A stretch of 64,000 nt of DNA from Bradyrhizobium sp. CCGB12 (GCF_024199845.1 NZ_JANADO010000001.1:2232001-2296000); one strand, 5' to 3'; positions 36,196-45,716 are shown, numbered from the stretch's first letter. Made by a program: numbers and translations. Notes: a model not told the origin generated them from the sequence alone.

Positions 36196-36255
36196 CCCCT
36201 GGCACCTCGATTATCGAACAAATCGGAAGATTTTCTAAAGCGGGCTTAAGGATGG

Positions 36256-37395
36256 TTAATGGTTGGTAAATGCGTCGCGATAGCCGGCGATCACGCCGTC
36301 GACCATCGCCTGTTGCGAGAAATGCGCCGAGATGCGCTCGCGTAAGGACACCGCGCGCTGCGCCGTTGCCTTGGGATCATCGAGTGCCGCCGCGATCGCC
36401 TCGGCCATGGCCTCGGCGTTGCTCGGCGCGAACAGGGCCGGACTTTCCGGCCCGAAGATCTCGGGAATGCCGCCGATGCGGGACGCGATCATGGGAATGC
36501 CGGCTGCGCCCGCCTCGATCACCACATAGGGCATGGAATCGCCGCGCGAGGGGACGACCAGCAGTCGCCCCTTGGAGAAGCCGTTCCGTGCCTTGACGTG
36601 TCCGATGAAGCGGATCGCGTCGGCGAGGCCGAGTCTTTCGACCTGCGCCTTCAGCGCCGCGGTTTCTTCGCCGTCGCCGCCGAGCGTCAGCGTGACCTTC
36701 TTGCCGCCCTCGTGCAGGCGCGCCACGGCATCGACCAGCAGATCCGCCCCCTTGATGTGCCGGAACTCGCCGACATAGGCGAGATCGGTGGCATCGTCGG
36801 CGATCACGACGGGCTCGAACTCCTCCGGCGTGACGCCATTGAAGACGCAATGCACGACGCCCTTCGGCGTGCCTACGATGCGTTGATAGGTGTCGCGGGC
36901 AAAGGCGCTCTCGAACAGGAACAGGTCGGTCGCGTCCATCAGCGTGCGCTCGAGCCGCGCATAGAATTCGCCCTTGAAGGTATTGAGGGGATAGTGCAGC
37001 GAGCCGCCATGCGGGGTGTAGATGCGGATGGTGTCGTCCGAGCGCCGCCGCATGCGGATGAAGGCGCCGGCCTTGGCGCCGTGGCCGTGCATGACGTCGG
37101 GCTTGAGCGCGGCGATCAGGCGCCGCATGCGAAGCCACACCAGGACGTCGTCGGGCGACGGTTCGCGGCGGATCGCGAGCCGGTGCACGCCGAGCTTCAG
37201 CCGCGGGGCGAGCTCGGCAAGCGCCTTGTCGGCCCGCTCGCCGCCGGTGAGGCTGTCGGCGAGGATGCCGACATGATGGCCGCGGTCGACTTGGCCATTG
37301 GCGACGTCGAGGATATGGCGGAAGATGCCGCCAACGGGCGCGCGCACCGCGTGCAGGATTCGAAGCGGCCGGTCGGGAGAGGGGGGCATGATCAA
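36256..37395 (-). CDS. GT4-family glycosyltransferase
   Basis: 379 residues, GT-B fold. N-terminal acceptor domain: RILHAVRAPVGGIFRHILDVANGQVDRGHHVGIL and HGHGAKAGAFIRMR. The C-terminal donor domain has LAYVGEFRHIKGADLLVDAV and the EX7E motif (EAGAAGIPMIASRIGGIPE). Probably adds a sugar to the lipid-linked repeat begun by the upstream phosphotransferase; both are on the minus strand with 60 bp between, suggesting an operon. Confidence 0.9.
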   Translation of the reverse strand: MIMPPSPDRPLRILHAVRAPVGGIFRHILDVANGQVDRGHHVGILADSLTGGERADKALAELAPRLKLGVHRLAIRREPSPDDVLVWLRMRRLIAALKPDVMHGHGAKAGAFIRMRRRSDDTIRIYTPHGGSLHYPLNTFKGEFYARLERTLMDATDLFLFESAFARDTYQRIVGTPKGVVHCVFNGVTPEEFEPVVIADDATDLAYVGEFRHIKGADLLVDAVARLHEGGKKVTLTLGGDGEETAALKAQVERLGLADAIRFIGHVKARNGFSKGRLLVVPSRGDSMPYVVIEAGAAGIPMIASRIGGIPEIFGPESPALFAPSNAEAMAEAIAAALDDPKATAQRAVSLRERISAHFSQQAMVDGVIAGYRDAFTNH

Positions 37396-37594
37396 AACCA
37401 GCGCTTTGGCGGCGAATACCGAACAATTCTCACGAAATAATCGAGAGGGATTAAGGGGGCCTCGTGGTTAACAAACGGTGACGAGCGCGTGTGCGCCGAT
37501 CGCCGGACGTCGCGATTAACCCAGCGGCAACCTTAATGGAGTGTAATCGCCGCGGTTGAGGTAGAGTCGCAGCGTTGCCCTGCGGGAGTGTTCG

Positions 37595-39880
37595 ATGCGT
37601 TTAGCGTTCTGGCGTGCCGGCAAGGACAAGGCGGTGATCGAGCGGGCTGTCTCGAAGACCAAATCCGAAGTCGCGCCCAAGATCGAAGCCAAGATTGAAG
37701 CCAAGATCGAAGCGAAGCCTGCGCCCGTTGTCGCGAAGGCGGCCCAAGTCGAATCCGGCGACATCGACCTGCATGCGCTCGGCGCGGCATTGGCGCGCAA
37801 GCGCAGCTGGATCATCGTGCCGACGGTGCTGGCACTCGTCGGATCCATCGCTATCGTGAATCTCGTCACGCCGCGCTACAAGTCCGAAGCCCGCATCCTG
37901 ATCGACGGCCGCGAGAACGTGTTCCTGCGTCCGAACAGCGACCGCACCGAGGAGCGGCAGGCGCTCGACGCCGAGGCCGTCACCAGCCAGGTGCAGCTCG
38001 TGCTGTCACGCGATCTCGCGCGCGAGATCATCAAGAAGAACAAGCTTGCGGAGCGGCCCGAATTCGATCCGGTGTTGCGCGGCATCTCGCCGCTGAAGTC
38101 GCTGGCGGCTCTGGTCGGCATCGGCCGCGATCCGTTCTCGATGACGCCGGAAGAGCGTGTGCTGGATGCCTACTACGAGCGCCTCCAGGCCTATGCCGTC
38201 GACAAGTCGCGCGTCATCGTCGTCGAATTCCAGTCCGCCGATCCCGAGCTGGCCGCACGCGTCGCCAACTCGATCGCCGACGGCTATCTCGTGCTCCAGC
38301 AGAGCGCGCGTCAGGAGCAGGCCAAGAACGCCAGCCAGTGGCTTGCGGGCGAGATCGAGAGTTTGCGCAAGAAGGTCTCCGACGCCGAGGCGCGGGTCGA
38401 GGATTTTCGCTCGAAGTCGAGCCTGTTCGTCGGCACAAACAACACCACGTTGTCGAACCAGCAGATGGGCGAGGTCAACACCCAGCTCAACAATGCGCGG
38501 GCGCTGAAGGCCGATGCCGAGGCGAAGGCGCGCCTGCTCCGCGAGATGCTCCAGAGCGGCAAGCCGATTGAGGCCTCCGAGGTCCTGAATTCGGAATCGA
38601 TGCGCACGCCCTCCCAGCAGCGCGTAGCGTTGCGGGCTCAGTTGGCCGAGCAATCCTCGACGTTGCTCGGCAATCATCCGCGCATCAAGGAATTGAAAGC
38701 ACAGCTCGCTGACCTCGATAATCAAATCCGCGACGAGGCTGCCAAGATCGCCCGTTCGCTGGAAAACGATGCGCGGGTCGCCGGCGGGCGCGTCCAGGAA
38801 TTGTCGGCGAGCCTCGAGCAGCTCAAGAAGCAGGCGGCCTCCACCAACGGCCAGGACGTGCAGCTCCGCGCGCTGGAGCGCGAGGCCAAGGCGCAGCGCG
38901 ACCTGCTCGAGACTTATCTCGCCAAGTACCGCGAGGCCAACACCCGCGAGACCATCGACACCGCGCCGACGGACGGACGCATCATCTCGCGCGCCATCGT
39001 CTCGAACACGCCGGCCTATCCGAAGAAGCTGCCGATCGTACTGATCGCGACCATCGCGACGCTGCTGCTGTCGTCCGGCGTCGTCGTCACCGGCGAGCTG
39101 CTTCGCCAGACCGCGCCGCGCGCAGTTGCTGCGGTCCTGCCGTCACGGGCGCCGGTGCGCCGCGAAGTGATGGTTGAGCCAGTGTCCGAGCCGGTGGCAG
39201 CGCAGATCATCCATCCGGTCGTGGACGAGCCGGAGCCGCCGCTTCAGCCGGCGATGACGGCCGAAACCGACATCACCGAATTCACCGAGATCGAGCAGTT
39301 GGCCGACAGCCTGCGCCGGGCAGGCGCGGCGGCGAAGAAGGTCACGGTGCTCGGCACCGCGGCCGGCGAATCCATCACGCTGTCGGTGCTGACGCTGGCG
39401 CGGCATCTCGCGCGTGACGCACGCGTCGTCGTGGTCGATCTCGCCGCGTCCTCGCCGACCATTGCCGCTGTGTCCGTCGACGCGTCCGCGCCAGGCCTTG
39501 CCGAGCTGATGCAGGGCGAGGCGTCGTTCGCGCAGGTCATCACCCGGGACAAGCTGTCGCGACTGCATCTGGTCATGGCCGGCCGTCCCGGCTTCGACCG
39601 CAGCCTCTTGCAATCGCCGCGGGTGACACTCGCGATCGATGCACTGCTTCGGGCCTACGACCACGTGCTGCTGGATGCCGGCAGCGCATCCGACCTCCCG
39701 GCGGAACTGCTGACGGCGCATGCCCGCGCCGTCGTGGTGCCCGATGCAGCGATGGCGCCGGATGCGCGCACGCTGATGTGCGAGCAGCTGAGGGCGGTCG
39801 GATTCAGCGACGTGACGATGCTGAACAAGCCGGTGCAGCCGACGGATGCAATGGAGACGCCGCGCGTCGTAGCGGCTTGA
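37595..39880 (+). CDS. Wzc/GumC-like polysaccharide co-polymerase with degenerate ATPase domain
   Basis: 761 aa. A 12-bp tandem repeat (37679-37714) encodes KIEA units in the N-terminus. Then the Wzz domain: KRSWIIVPTVLALVGSIAIV (TM1, about 70-90), long coiled coil (about 240-460), GNHPRIKELKAQLADLD, and TM2 (PIVLIATIATLLLSSGVVV, about 475-500) preceded by the Pro-rich APAYPKKLP-type segment. The C-terminal BY-kinase-like fold (about 590-740) reads VTVLGTAAGESITLSVLTLARHLA where the Walker A Lys should be, and there is no Tyr cluster. Chain-length control likely, kinase activity unlikely. Divergent from the GT4 gene. Confidence 0.88.
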   Translation: MRLAFWRAGKDKAVIERAVSKTKSEVAPKIEAKIEAKIEAKPAPVVAKAAQVESGDIDLHALGAALARKRSWIIVPTVLALVGSIAIVNLVTPRYKSEARILIDGRENVFLRPNSDRTEERQALDAEAVTSQVQLVLSRDLAREIIKKNKLAERPEFDPVLRGISPLKSLAALVGIGRDPFSMTPEERVLDAYYERLQAYAVDKSRVIVVEFQSADPELAARVANSIADGYLVLQQSARQEQAKNASQWLAGEIESLRKKVSDAEARVEDFRSKSSLFVGTNNTTLSNQQMGEVNTQLNNARALKADAEAKARLLREMLQSGKPIEASEVLNSESMRTPSQQRVALRAQLAEQSSTLLGNHPRIKELKAQLADLDNQIRDEAAKIARSLENDARVAGGRVQELSASLEQLKKQAASTNGQDVQLRALEREAKAQRDLLETYLAKYREANTRETIDTAPTDGRIISRAIVSNTPAYPKKLPIVLIATIATLLLSSGVVVTGELLRQTAPRAVAAVLPSRAPVRREVMVEPVSEPVAAQIIHPVVDEPEPPLQPAMTAETDITEFTEIEQLADSLRRAGAAAKKVTVLGTAAGESITLSVLTLARHLARDARVVVVDLAASSPTIAAVSVDASAPGLAELMQGEASFAQVITRDKLSRLHLVMAGRPGFDRSLLQSPRVTLAIDALLRAYDHVLLDAGSASDLPAELLTAHARAVVVPDAAMAPDARTLMCEQLRAVGFSDVTMLNKPVQPTDAMETPRVVAA

Positions 39881-39927
39881 TCTTGCCCTCTCCCCGTGCG
39901 TGAGGGTTCTCTCCCCGAGTTCGGAAT

Positions 39928-40022
39928 CGTAGGGTGGGCAAAGGCGCAGTTGCGCCGTGCCCACCACCTTTCAATGATTGCGTCTGACGCGGTGGGCACG
40001 CTTCGCTTTGCCCACCCTACGG
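39928..40022. repeat. Dispersed palindromic repeat, AGGGTGGGCAAAG class (copy 2)
   Basis: CGTAGGGTGGGCAAAG on the left and CTTTGCCCACCCTACG on the right, with inner GTGCCCACC and GGTGGGCAC. Lies between convergent genes; short CCCTCTCCC and GAGGAGAAGG stretches lie at either side. Confidence 0.88.
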
Positions 40023-40102
40023 CATTTGAGTTCGAGGATAGATAGCCACCGCTCATCTCCTGCAAGAGGAGAAGGGAAGGATATCTTGCTAGCGGATTGA
40101 TT

Positions 40103-41284
40103 TTACCCGAACGCCTGCCGCAGCCTGCGCGCCAGGTCGAACAGCATCTGGTTCTGCTTCACCAGCCGCTTGCCGCGGCTCAGCGAGGACATTGCCATCG
40201 CCGCGAGCTTGCCGCGCGAGGTCAGTGGTACGAAGCTGTCAAAAATGTCTTCGTCGTTCTTGCAGAACATCCGCTTGTAGTCGTCCGAGCCGATGCCGAG
40301 GTCGAGCGAGCGATAGCCGTGCTCGGCGCAGCAGTCGATGATGTAGCGCATCAGGATCAGGCCCGGGCTGTAGCGGGCGTGCTCGGACATCGTGTAAGTG
40401 TTGAACATCATCGAGAAGCGCTGACCGTCGGCGACGCCGGCGAAGATCGCGATCACTTCCTCGTCGCATTCGAGCGCGTGGATGTCGATCACGCGTCCGT
40501 CTCCGCGCCGGGACAGGCAGGCGCTGCGGATGAACTGTTCGACGCCGGGGTCGGCGAAGACGTTCGGCAGCTTCTGTTCGGCCATGCGGGCCGGCTTGAC
40601 GCGGAAGAACCAGTCGAGCAGGCGCACAATGTCCGCATCCGCGCTCGCAAGATGGTAGCGGTAGCCGGCGAGGGCCTGGAGCTTCTTCTCCTTGCTCTTG
40701 AGGCGGCGACGGAAGGAATTGCTGATCCGCGATGCGGGCGGGCCGTCCGGCTCCATCGCCAGCACCGGGCAGCCGTTGATCGAGCCCTGTCGCGGCAGCA
40801 GCGCAAACGGGTTCTGCTGGTCATGCCAGCCCATGGGCTGCTGCGTCAGCGACAAGACGTCGACATGCTCGCGCAGCGGCTCAAGCAGCACATCGAGATC
40901 CGCGAGAACGGCCTGTGCCGCGAATTCGGCGTTCCACAAGCCCATGTTGAAGGTCGTGTGCTTGCCGCCCATGAAACAGGCCGTGCGCACGCCATGGCCT
41001 TGCCGCAGTGACAACGGCAGCAGCAGGAGTGGCCGGTGCTCGGCGTCGCGGGCGATCACGATGAAGGGGCGGGCATCTTCGCAGGCGCCGACCAGCTGCT
41101 GCCAGGGACCGAGCAGATCGAAGCGCTGGTAGGGCGTGAAGAGGTGGCCGCTCTCCTCGAAGGCGCGCCAGGCCGCCTCGGCCTCGCCGAGATCGGTGAC
41201 GATATCGACATGGGCGATGCGGCTCGCTGTCGACCGCGCTGGCGCCTCTGCCGTCCGGCTTTGCATCGCCGCAGCCATGGTCAT
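40103..41284 (-). CDS. FemAB/GNAT-like acyltransferase (BcsL/CelD type)
   Basis: 393 residues of the acetyltransferase_6 family. Recognisable segments: WRAFEESGHLFTPYQRFDLL, RRRLKSKEKKLQALAGYRYH, IDIHALECDEEVIAIFAGVADG, MMFNTYTMSEHARYSPGLIL and SLDLGIGSDDYKRMFCKNDED. In polysaccharide loci such proteins are thought to acylate the growing sugar or its lipid carrier. Divergent from the NodB-like gene. Cytoplasmic, no signal or membrane segment. Confidence 0.82.
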   Translation of the reverse strand: MTMAAAMQSRTAEAPARSTASRIAHVDIVTDLGEAEAAWRAFEESGHLFTPYQRFDLLGPWQQLVGACEDARPFIVIARDAEHRPLLLLPLSLRQGHGVRTACFMGGKHTTFNMGLWNAEFAAQAVLADLDVLLEPLREHVDVLSLTQQPMGWHDQQNPFALLPRQGSINGCPVLAMEPDGPPASRISNSFRRRLKSKEKKLQALAGYRYHLASADADIVRLLDWFFRVKPARMAEQKLPNVFADPGVEQFIRSACLSRRGDGRVIDIHALECDEEVIAIFAGVADGQRFSMMFNTYTMSEHARYSPGLILMRYIIDCCAEHGYRSLDLGIGSDDYKRMFCKNDEDIFDSFVPLTSRGKLAAMAMSSLSRGKRLVKQNQMLFDLARRLRQAFG

Positions 41285-41363
41285 CGCGAAACCTGTCGAG
41301 AAATCAAAATATGCGTATGTCGGCCCGTGGCCGACCTTTGCAAAGAAATGTCAACAAAGGGTA

Positions 41364-42455
41364 ATGACAATAGGAGAGGGAACAGGCGCCGGCGAGCGCG
41401 AAGGTGGGACCTTGGCATCCGACGACAGATGGCTGGAGCGGCTGCGGCTTGAGCTGACCTGGTTCAGCGGTCAGGCCGCGCTGCGCAGCCGTGGTGCCGG
41501 CGCCATCCTGCGCTTTACGCATGTGCGACCGCAGCGGCGCGGCGCCTTTCAGCCGCTGGGCCAGCACGAGATCACGCCGCAGTTTCTCGACCGCGCCATT
41601 CGCGCGCTGCAGGGCTGGAAGTATGATTTCCTCGGCATGGACGAGGTCTGCCGCCGCGCGGTGACGATGCCGGAGAAGCGGCGCTTCGTGGCGCTGACCT
41701 TCGATGGCGCGCCTAAGGATCTCATCAACTTCGCCTATCCGGTGCTGGCGCGCCATGCCGTACCTTTCACGATCTATGTGCCGACCGCCTTTCCCGATGG
41801 CGTCGGCGAAGCCTGGTGGCTGGGGCTCGAACGGGTAATCGCGCGCGAGGGCCGCATCAGCCTTATGATGGGGGAGAGGGAGCAGCGTTTCACCGTCACC
41901 GACAATGCCGGGAAGCGGGCGCTGTTTTCGTATCTCGAGAACTGGTTGCGCTCGCTGCCGCCGGCGGATCTGTCGGCGGCGATCGCCGATCTCTGCACGC
42001 GCTACCGGGTCGACCTCGCCGCACTCTCGCGCGAAACCTCGATGAATTGGGAGGACCTCGCGAAGCTCGCCGCCGATCCGCTGGTGACGATTGGCAGTGC
42101 GACCGTGAATTACCCCGTTCTCGCCAATATGAAGGACGCAGCCGCGCTGCGCGAGATGACGATGGGCAAGGCCGTTGCGGAAGCGGCCTTCGGGCGCGAG
42201 ATCCGCCATCTCGCCTTTCCGTTCGGTGATCGTGCCTCGTTCCGGCGCAGCCATGTCGTGATGGCGGAGGAGGCCGGTTTTGCCAGCGCCGTGTCGACGA
42301 TCCCGGGCATCGTGGATGCCGAAGGGCGCACCAATCTGCGCGCGCTGCCGCGGATTTCCTGGGACGGGCGGGTGCGTTCGATGCGCATGCTGCGCGTGCT
42401 GGTGTCGGGCGTCGCTTTCGCGCCGGTGAAACCGACGCGCAGCGTCACCAACTAG
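41364..42455 (+). CDS. NodB-fold polysaccharide deacetylase-like protein lacking metal ligands
   Basis: 364 residues from ATG 41364. The overall NodB layout is clear: FVALTFDGAPKDLINFAYPVL, VPFTIYVPTAFPDG, EDLAKLAADPLVTIGSATVNYPVL, AFPFGDRASFR. Motif 1, normally TFDDG, is TFDGAP, so the second Asp is lost; motif 2, normally H(S/T)xxH, is SATVNY, so both zinc-binding His are absent. The first Asp is kept. It is therefore unlikely to deacetylate by the usual mechanism; it may bind polysaccharide. No signal peptide. Confidence 0.85.
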   Translation: MTIGEGTGAGEREGGTLASDDRWLERLRLELTWFSGQAALRSRGAGAILRFTHVRPQRRGAFQPLGQHEITPQFLDRAIRALQGWKYDFLGMDEVCRRAVTMPEKRRFVALTFDGAPKDLINFAYPVLARHAVPFTIYVPTAFPDGVGEAWWLGLERVIAREGRISLMMGEREQRFTVTDNAGKRALFSYLENWLRSLPPADLSAAIADLCTRYRVDLAALSRETSMNWEDLAKLAADPLVTIGSATVNYPVLANMKDAAALREMTMGKAVAEAAFGREIRHLAFPFGDRASFRRSHVVMAEEAGFASAVSTIPGIVDAEGRTNLRALPRISWDGRVRSMRMLRVLVSGVAFAPVKPTRSVTN

Positions 42456-42472
42456 ATGCTACGAACCGGACG

Positions 42473-42694
42473 CTATGAACCGGACTTGGCGCGGTCGGGA
42501 CGCTGCATCCAGCTCACGATCGGCATCGCCGGCAGCACCCAGCCCATGCCGACCACCACGTAGTAGATCGCCTGCCGCCAACCGGACTCGGCAATCCACG
42601 GCATCTGCGCGGCCGCCATGCCGAGCAGGGCCCAGACCGTGGCCAGCACCAGGAGCAGGATGGCGCCGAGGAACTTGCGGGTGCGGATCGTCAT
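42473..42694 (-). CDS. DUF2842 small membrane protein
   Basis: 73 residues from ATG 42694 (an in-frame ATG at 42718 adds eight). Starts TIRTRKFLGAILLLVLATVWALLG (TM1), then WRQAIYYVVVGMGWVLPAMPIVSWM (TM2) and a basic end. This family is confined to alphaproteobacteria and has unknown function. It often sits next to ctaA in Rhizobiales, as here, though on the opposite strand. Confidence 0.82.
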   Translation of the reverse strand: MTIRTRKFLGAILLLVLATVWALLGMAAAQMPWIAESGWRQAIYYVVVGMGWVLPAMPIVSWMQRPDRAKSGS

Positions 42695-42801
42695 GGCGGA
42701 ATGCTGCGGCTTTCGCATAACTTGCGCTGCGGGAGCGGGGGACTATAAGGGGCGCGCAGTCCGGTTCAAGCCTCCTTGTTCAAGTCCTGGTTTTTGCCCG
42801 A

Positions 42802-43884
42802 ATGACGACGATTTCCGCCCCGTCCGAACCGCATCGCGCCGTGCGCGTGTGGCTGATCGCCGTGGCTGCGCTGATCGCACTGATGGTGCTGGTCGGCGGC
42901 GCGACGCGGTTGACGGAATCCGGCCTCTCGATCGTCGAATGGAAGCCGGTCACGGGCAGCGTGCCGCCGCTCACCGAGACGCAGTGGACCGAGGCGTTCG
43001 AGGCCTACAAGAAGATCCCGCAATATCGCGAGCTCAATGCGGGCATGAGCCTGTCCGAGTTCAAACAGATCTTCTGGTGGGAATGGAGCCACCGGCTGCT
43101 CGGCCGTTTCATCGGCGTCGCCTATCTGCTGCCATTCCTGTTCTTCCTGTGGCGCGGCGGTCTCTCCGGTGAGTTGAAGCGGCGGCTGTGGTTGCTGTTT
43201 GCGCTAGGCGGGCTTCAAGGTGCGGTCGGCTGGTGGATGGTGGCCTCAGGCCTGACGGAACGCGTCGAGGTGTCGCAATATCGGCTGGCGACGCATCTGG
43301 TGCTCGCGCTTCTGATCTTTGCCGGCATCGTCTGGACGGTGCGGCGGCTTAGGGAACGGCCGCAGATCGCAGCATCGGCACGGCTCCGGTTCACGAGCGC
43401 GCTGCTCCTCGTCGTGACGTTCGTGCAGATCTATTTCGGCGCGCTGGTCGCCGGCCTGCGCGCCGGGCGGGCCTACAACACCTGGCCGCAGATCGACGGC
43501 GCGTTCATTCCCTCGGCCGAGCGGCTGTGGTTCGAGACGCCGTGGTGGCGCAACATGTTCGACAACGTGCTGACGGTGCAGTTCGAGCACCGCATGACCG
43601 CCTACCTGCTGTTCGCGCTGGCGGCGCTGCACGCCATCGATGCGGTGCGCTCGCGCGCAGCTTCAGCTGCGAGCGGCGCGCTGTGGCTGTTCGCGGCGGT
43701 GAGCCTGCAGGCGGTGCTCGGCATCCTCACGCTGCTCAACCAGGTTCCGATCGATCTCGCGCTCGCGCATCAGGCGGTCGCGATCCTGGTGTTGACGCTT
43801 GCGGTGATGCAGGTGGAGCGTCTGGCCTCGCGGCAATCCGTTCAAGCGCAGCCGCGCGCGGTTCCGGTTGGTCAGGCCGGATGA
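42802..43884 (+). CDS. ctaA: Heme A synthase (CtaA/COX15)
   Basis: Oxidises the C8 methyl group of heme O to make heme A for aa3-type oxidases. 360 aa, eight membrane helices. Conserved residues: [50 protein letters not shown] (His ligand), [56 protein letters not shown] and [12 protein letters not shown]. This is the type 2 (alphaproteobacterial/mitochondrial) form. ctaB/ctaC are not in the window. Confidence 0.96.
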   Translation: MTTISAPSEPHRAVRVWLIAVAALIALMVLVGGATRLTESGLSIVEWKPVTGSVPPLTETQWTEAFEAYKKIPQYRELNAGMSLSEFKQIFWWEWSHRLLGRFIGVAYLLPFLFFLWRGGLSGELKRRLWLLFALGGLQGAVGWWMVASGLTERVEVSQYRLATHLVLALLIFAGIVWTVRRLRERPQIAASARLRFTSALLLVVTFVQIYFGALVAGLRAGRAYNTWPQIDGAFIPSAERLWFETPWWRNMFDNVLTVQFEHRMTAYLLFALAALHAIDAVRSRAASAASGALWLFAAVSLQAVLGILTLLNQVPIDLALAHQAVAILVLTLAVMQVERLASRQSVQAQPRAVPVGQAG

Positions 43885-43891
43885 TCGCTGA

Positions 43892-44236
43892 TCAGCAGTA
43901 GCCGTAAACGCCGCAGGCGTAGGGCAGTCGCCAGTAATAATCGACCTGCGGTCCGCCGTAGTATGCGCCTTGATAATCGTAGTCCCAAGGGCGGCCGTAA
44001 TAGCCCGGCAGCGTGTGCGAGCCGGGCAGCAGCGGCGTACCCGGCAGATTGCGGATGTAGCTGCCGACGCCATAAGCCGGCGAGATCAGTGCGTCCGGGT
44101 CAGTTTCGACCCAGACTTTCGGCGGCTCGGGCGGCGGAGCGGCGGCCCGCCGCCTCGGCGTGGCCGGCAGGTCGGCGGCGAGGGCGCCGGAGATAGTCAG
44201 CATTGCCGCAAGGGCGGGTACCATCCAGCGCTGCAT
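43892..44236 (-). CDS. Small secreted Pro/Tyr-rich protein
   Basis: 114 residues from ATG 44236 (GCCGAGG upstream). Signal peptide MQRWMVPALAAMLTISGALA, then a Pro/Arg segment (TPRRRAAAPPPEPPKVWVE) and a Tyr/Gly-rich C-terminus (YYGRPWDYDYQGAYYGG, YACGVYGYC). Such short aromatic-rich secreted proteins are common in Bradyrhizobium and unnamed. No domain. Two Cys near the C-terminus could form a disulfide. Confidence 0.72.
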   Translation of the reverse strand: MQRWMVPALAAMLTISGALAADLPATPRRRAAAPPPEPPKVWVETDPDALISPAYGVGSYIRNLPGTPLLPGSHTLPGYYGRPWDYDYQGAYYGGPQVDYYWRLPYACGVYGYC

Positions 44237-44330
44237 CCTCGGCTCCGAATCAAAGGGGCGATCCAAAGACGATGTATGCGGTCGATATGGTTAATGACTG
44301 TTAACGGGCGGTCGCTAAAACAGCGCCGCT

Positions 44331-44427
44331 GTCATTCCGGGGCGGTCCGAAGGACCGAACCCGGAATCCAGAGATGATCAGACAATGTCGAGATTCCGGG
44401 TTCGCGCTACGCGCGCCCCGGAATGAC
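44331..44427. repeat. Dispersed palindromic repeat, GTCATTCCGGGG class (copy 2)
   Basis: GTCATTCCGGGGCG at the left and CGCCCCGGAATGAC at the right, with inner ACCCGGAATC / GATTCCGGGT arms. Related to the copy at 2225-2305. Between two minus-strand genes. Confidence 0.85.
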
Positions 44428-44435
44428 TCAGAGGC

Positions 44436-45716
44436 TTACGCGCTCAGTGCCTGCTCCAGGTCGGCGATCAGATCTTCCTTGTCCTCGATGCCGATCGAGA
44501 GCCGCACCACGTCGGGGCCGGCGCCGGACTTGACCTTGGCGGCGTCGTCGAGCTGGCTGTGCGTGGTCGAGGCCGGGTGGATGACCAGCGAGCGGGTGTC
44601 GCCGACGTTCGCCAGATGCGAGAACAGCTGCAGTTTCGACACCAGGCTGACGCCCGCGTCATAGCCGCCCTTGAGGCTGAAGGTGAACACGGCGCCCGCG
44701 CCCCTCGGCGCATATTTGCGCGCGAGCTGATTGTACTTGTCGCTCGGAAGACCCGCGTAGCTCACCGAGGCCACCGCCGGATGTCCCGCGAGGAATTCGG
44801 CGACTGCCTTGGCGTTTTCGCAGTGCTTCTGCATGCGAAGCGGCAATGTCTCGATGCCGGTCAGGATCATGAAGGCGTTGAACGGCGACAGGGCCGGCCC
44901 GAGGTCGCGCAAGCCCAGCACGCGACAGGCGATTGCGAAGGCGAAATTGCCAAAGGTCTCCTGGAGGCGGATGCCGTGATATTCAGGCCGTGGCTCCGAG
45001 AGCATCGGATATTTGCCGCCCGTGGACCAGTCGAAGGTGCCGGCGTCGACGATGATGCCGCCGAGCGAGTTGCCGTGACCGCCCAGGAATTTCGTCAGCG
45101 AGTGCACGACGATGTCGGCGCCGTGGTCGATCGGGCGGATCAGATAGGGCGAGGCCAGCGTGTTGTCGACGATCAGCGGCACGCCCGCCTTGCGCGCCAC
45201 CGTCGAGATCGCCTCGATGTCGGTGATGCTGCCGGCGGGATTGGCGATGGACTCGATGAAGATCGCCTTCGTGCGCGGCGTCACCGCGCGTTCGAAGCTC
45301 GCGATATCGTCGGGATCGGCCCACACCACGTTCCAGCCAAAGCTCTTGAACGCGTGCGTGAACTGGTTGATCGAGCCACCATAGAGCTTTCGTGCGGCGA
45401 TGAACTCGTCGCCGGGCTGGAGCAGTTGCTGCAATATCACGACCTGAGCGGCGTGGCCCGAGGCGACGGCAAGTGCGGCGGTGCCGCCTTCGAGCGCGGC
45501 AACGCGCTCTTCCAGCACCGCGTTGGTGGGATTGCCGATGCGAGTATAGATGTTGCCGAACGCCTGCAAACCGAACAGCGAGGCGGCGTGGTCGGCGTCG
45601 TTGAAGACGAAAGACGTCGTTTGATAAATCGGAGTTGCGCGCGCGCCGGTGGTGGGGTCGGGCTGTGCACCGGCATGCACGGCGAGCGTGGAAAATCCCG
45701 GAAGGCGATCGCTCAT
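44436..45716 (-). CDS. metY: O-acetylhomoserine sulfhydrylase (MetY)
   Basis: PLP enzyme making homocysteine from O-acetylhomoserine and sulfide. 426 aa from ATG 45716. Family motifs: STLAVHAGAQPDPTTGARATPIYQT, FGNIYTRIGNPTNAVLEERVAALEGG, VVHSLTKFLGGHGNSLGG with the PLP lysine, and SLVIHPASTTHSQL. Longer form than cystathionine synthases, as expected for MetY. A related cystathionine-type function cannot be excluded from sequence alone. An upstream in-frame start is less likely. Confidence 0.9.
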   Translation of the reverse strand: MSDRLPGFSTLAVHAGAQPDPTTGARATPIYQTTSFVFNDADHAASLFGLQAFGNIYTRIGNPTNAVLEERVAALEGGTAALAVASGHAAQVVILQQLLQPGDEFIAARKLYGGSINQFTHAFKSFGWNVVWADPDDIASFERAVTPRTKAIFIESIANPAGSITDIEAISTVARKAGVPLIVDNTLASPYLIRPIDHGADIVVHSLTKFLGGHGNSLGGIIVDAGTFDWSTGGKYPMLSEPRPEYHGIRLQETFGNFAFAIACRVLGLRDLGPALSPFNAFMILTGIETLPLRMQKHCENAKAVAEFLAGHPAVASVSYAGLPSDKYNQLARKYAPRGAGAVFTFSLKGGYDAGVSLVSKLQLFSHLANVGDTRSLVIHPASTTHSQLDDAAKVKSGAGPDVVRLSIGIEDKEDLIADLEQALSA

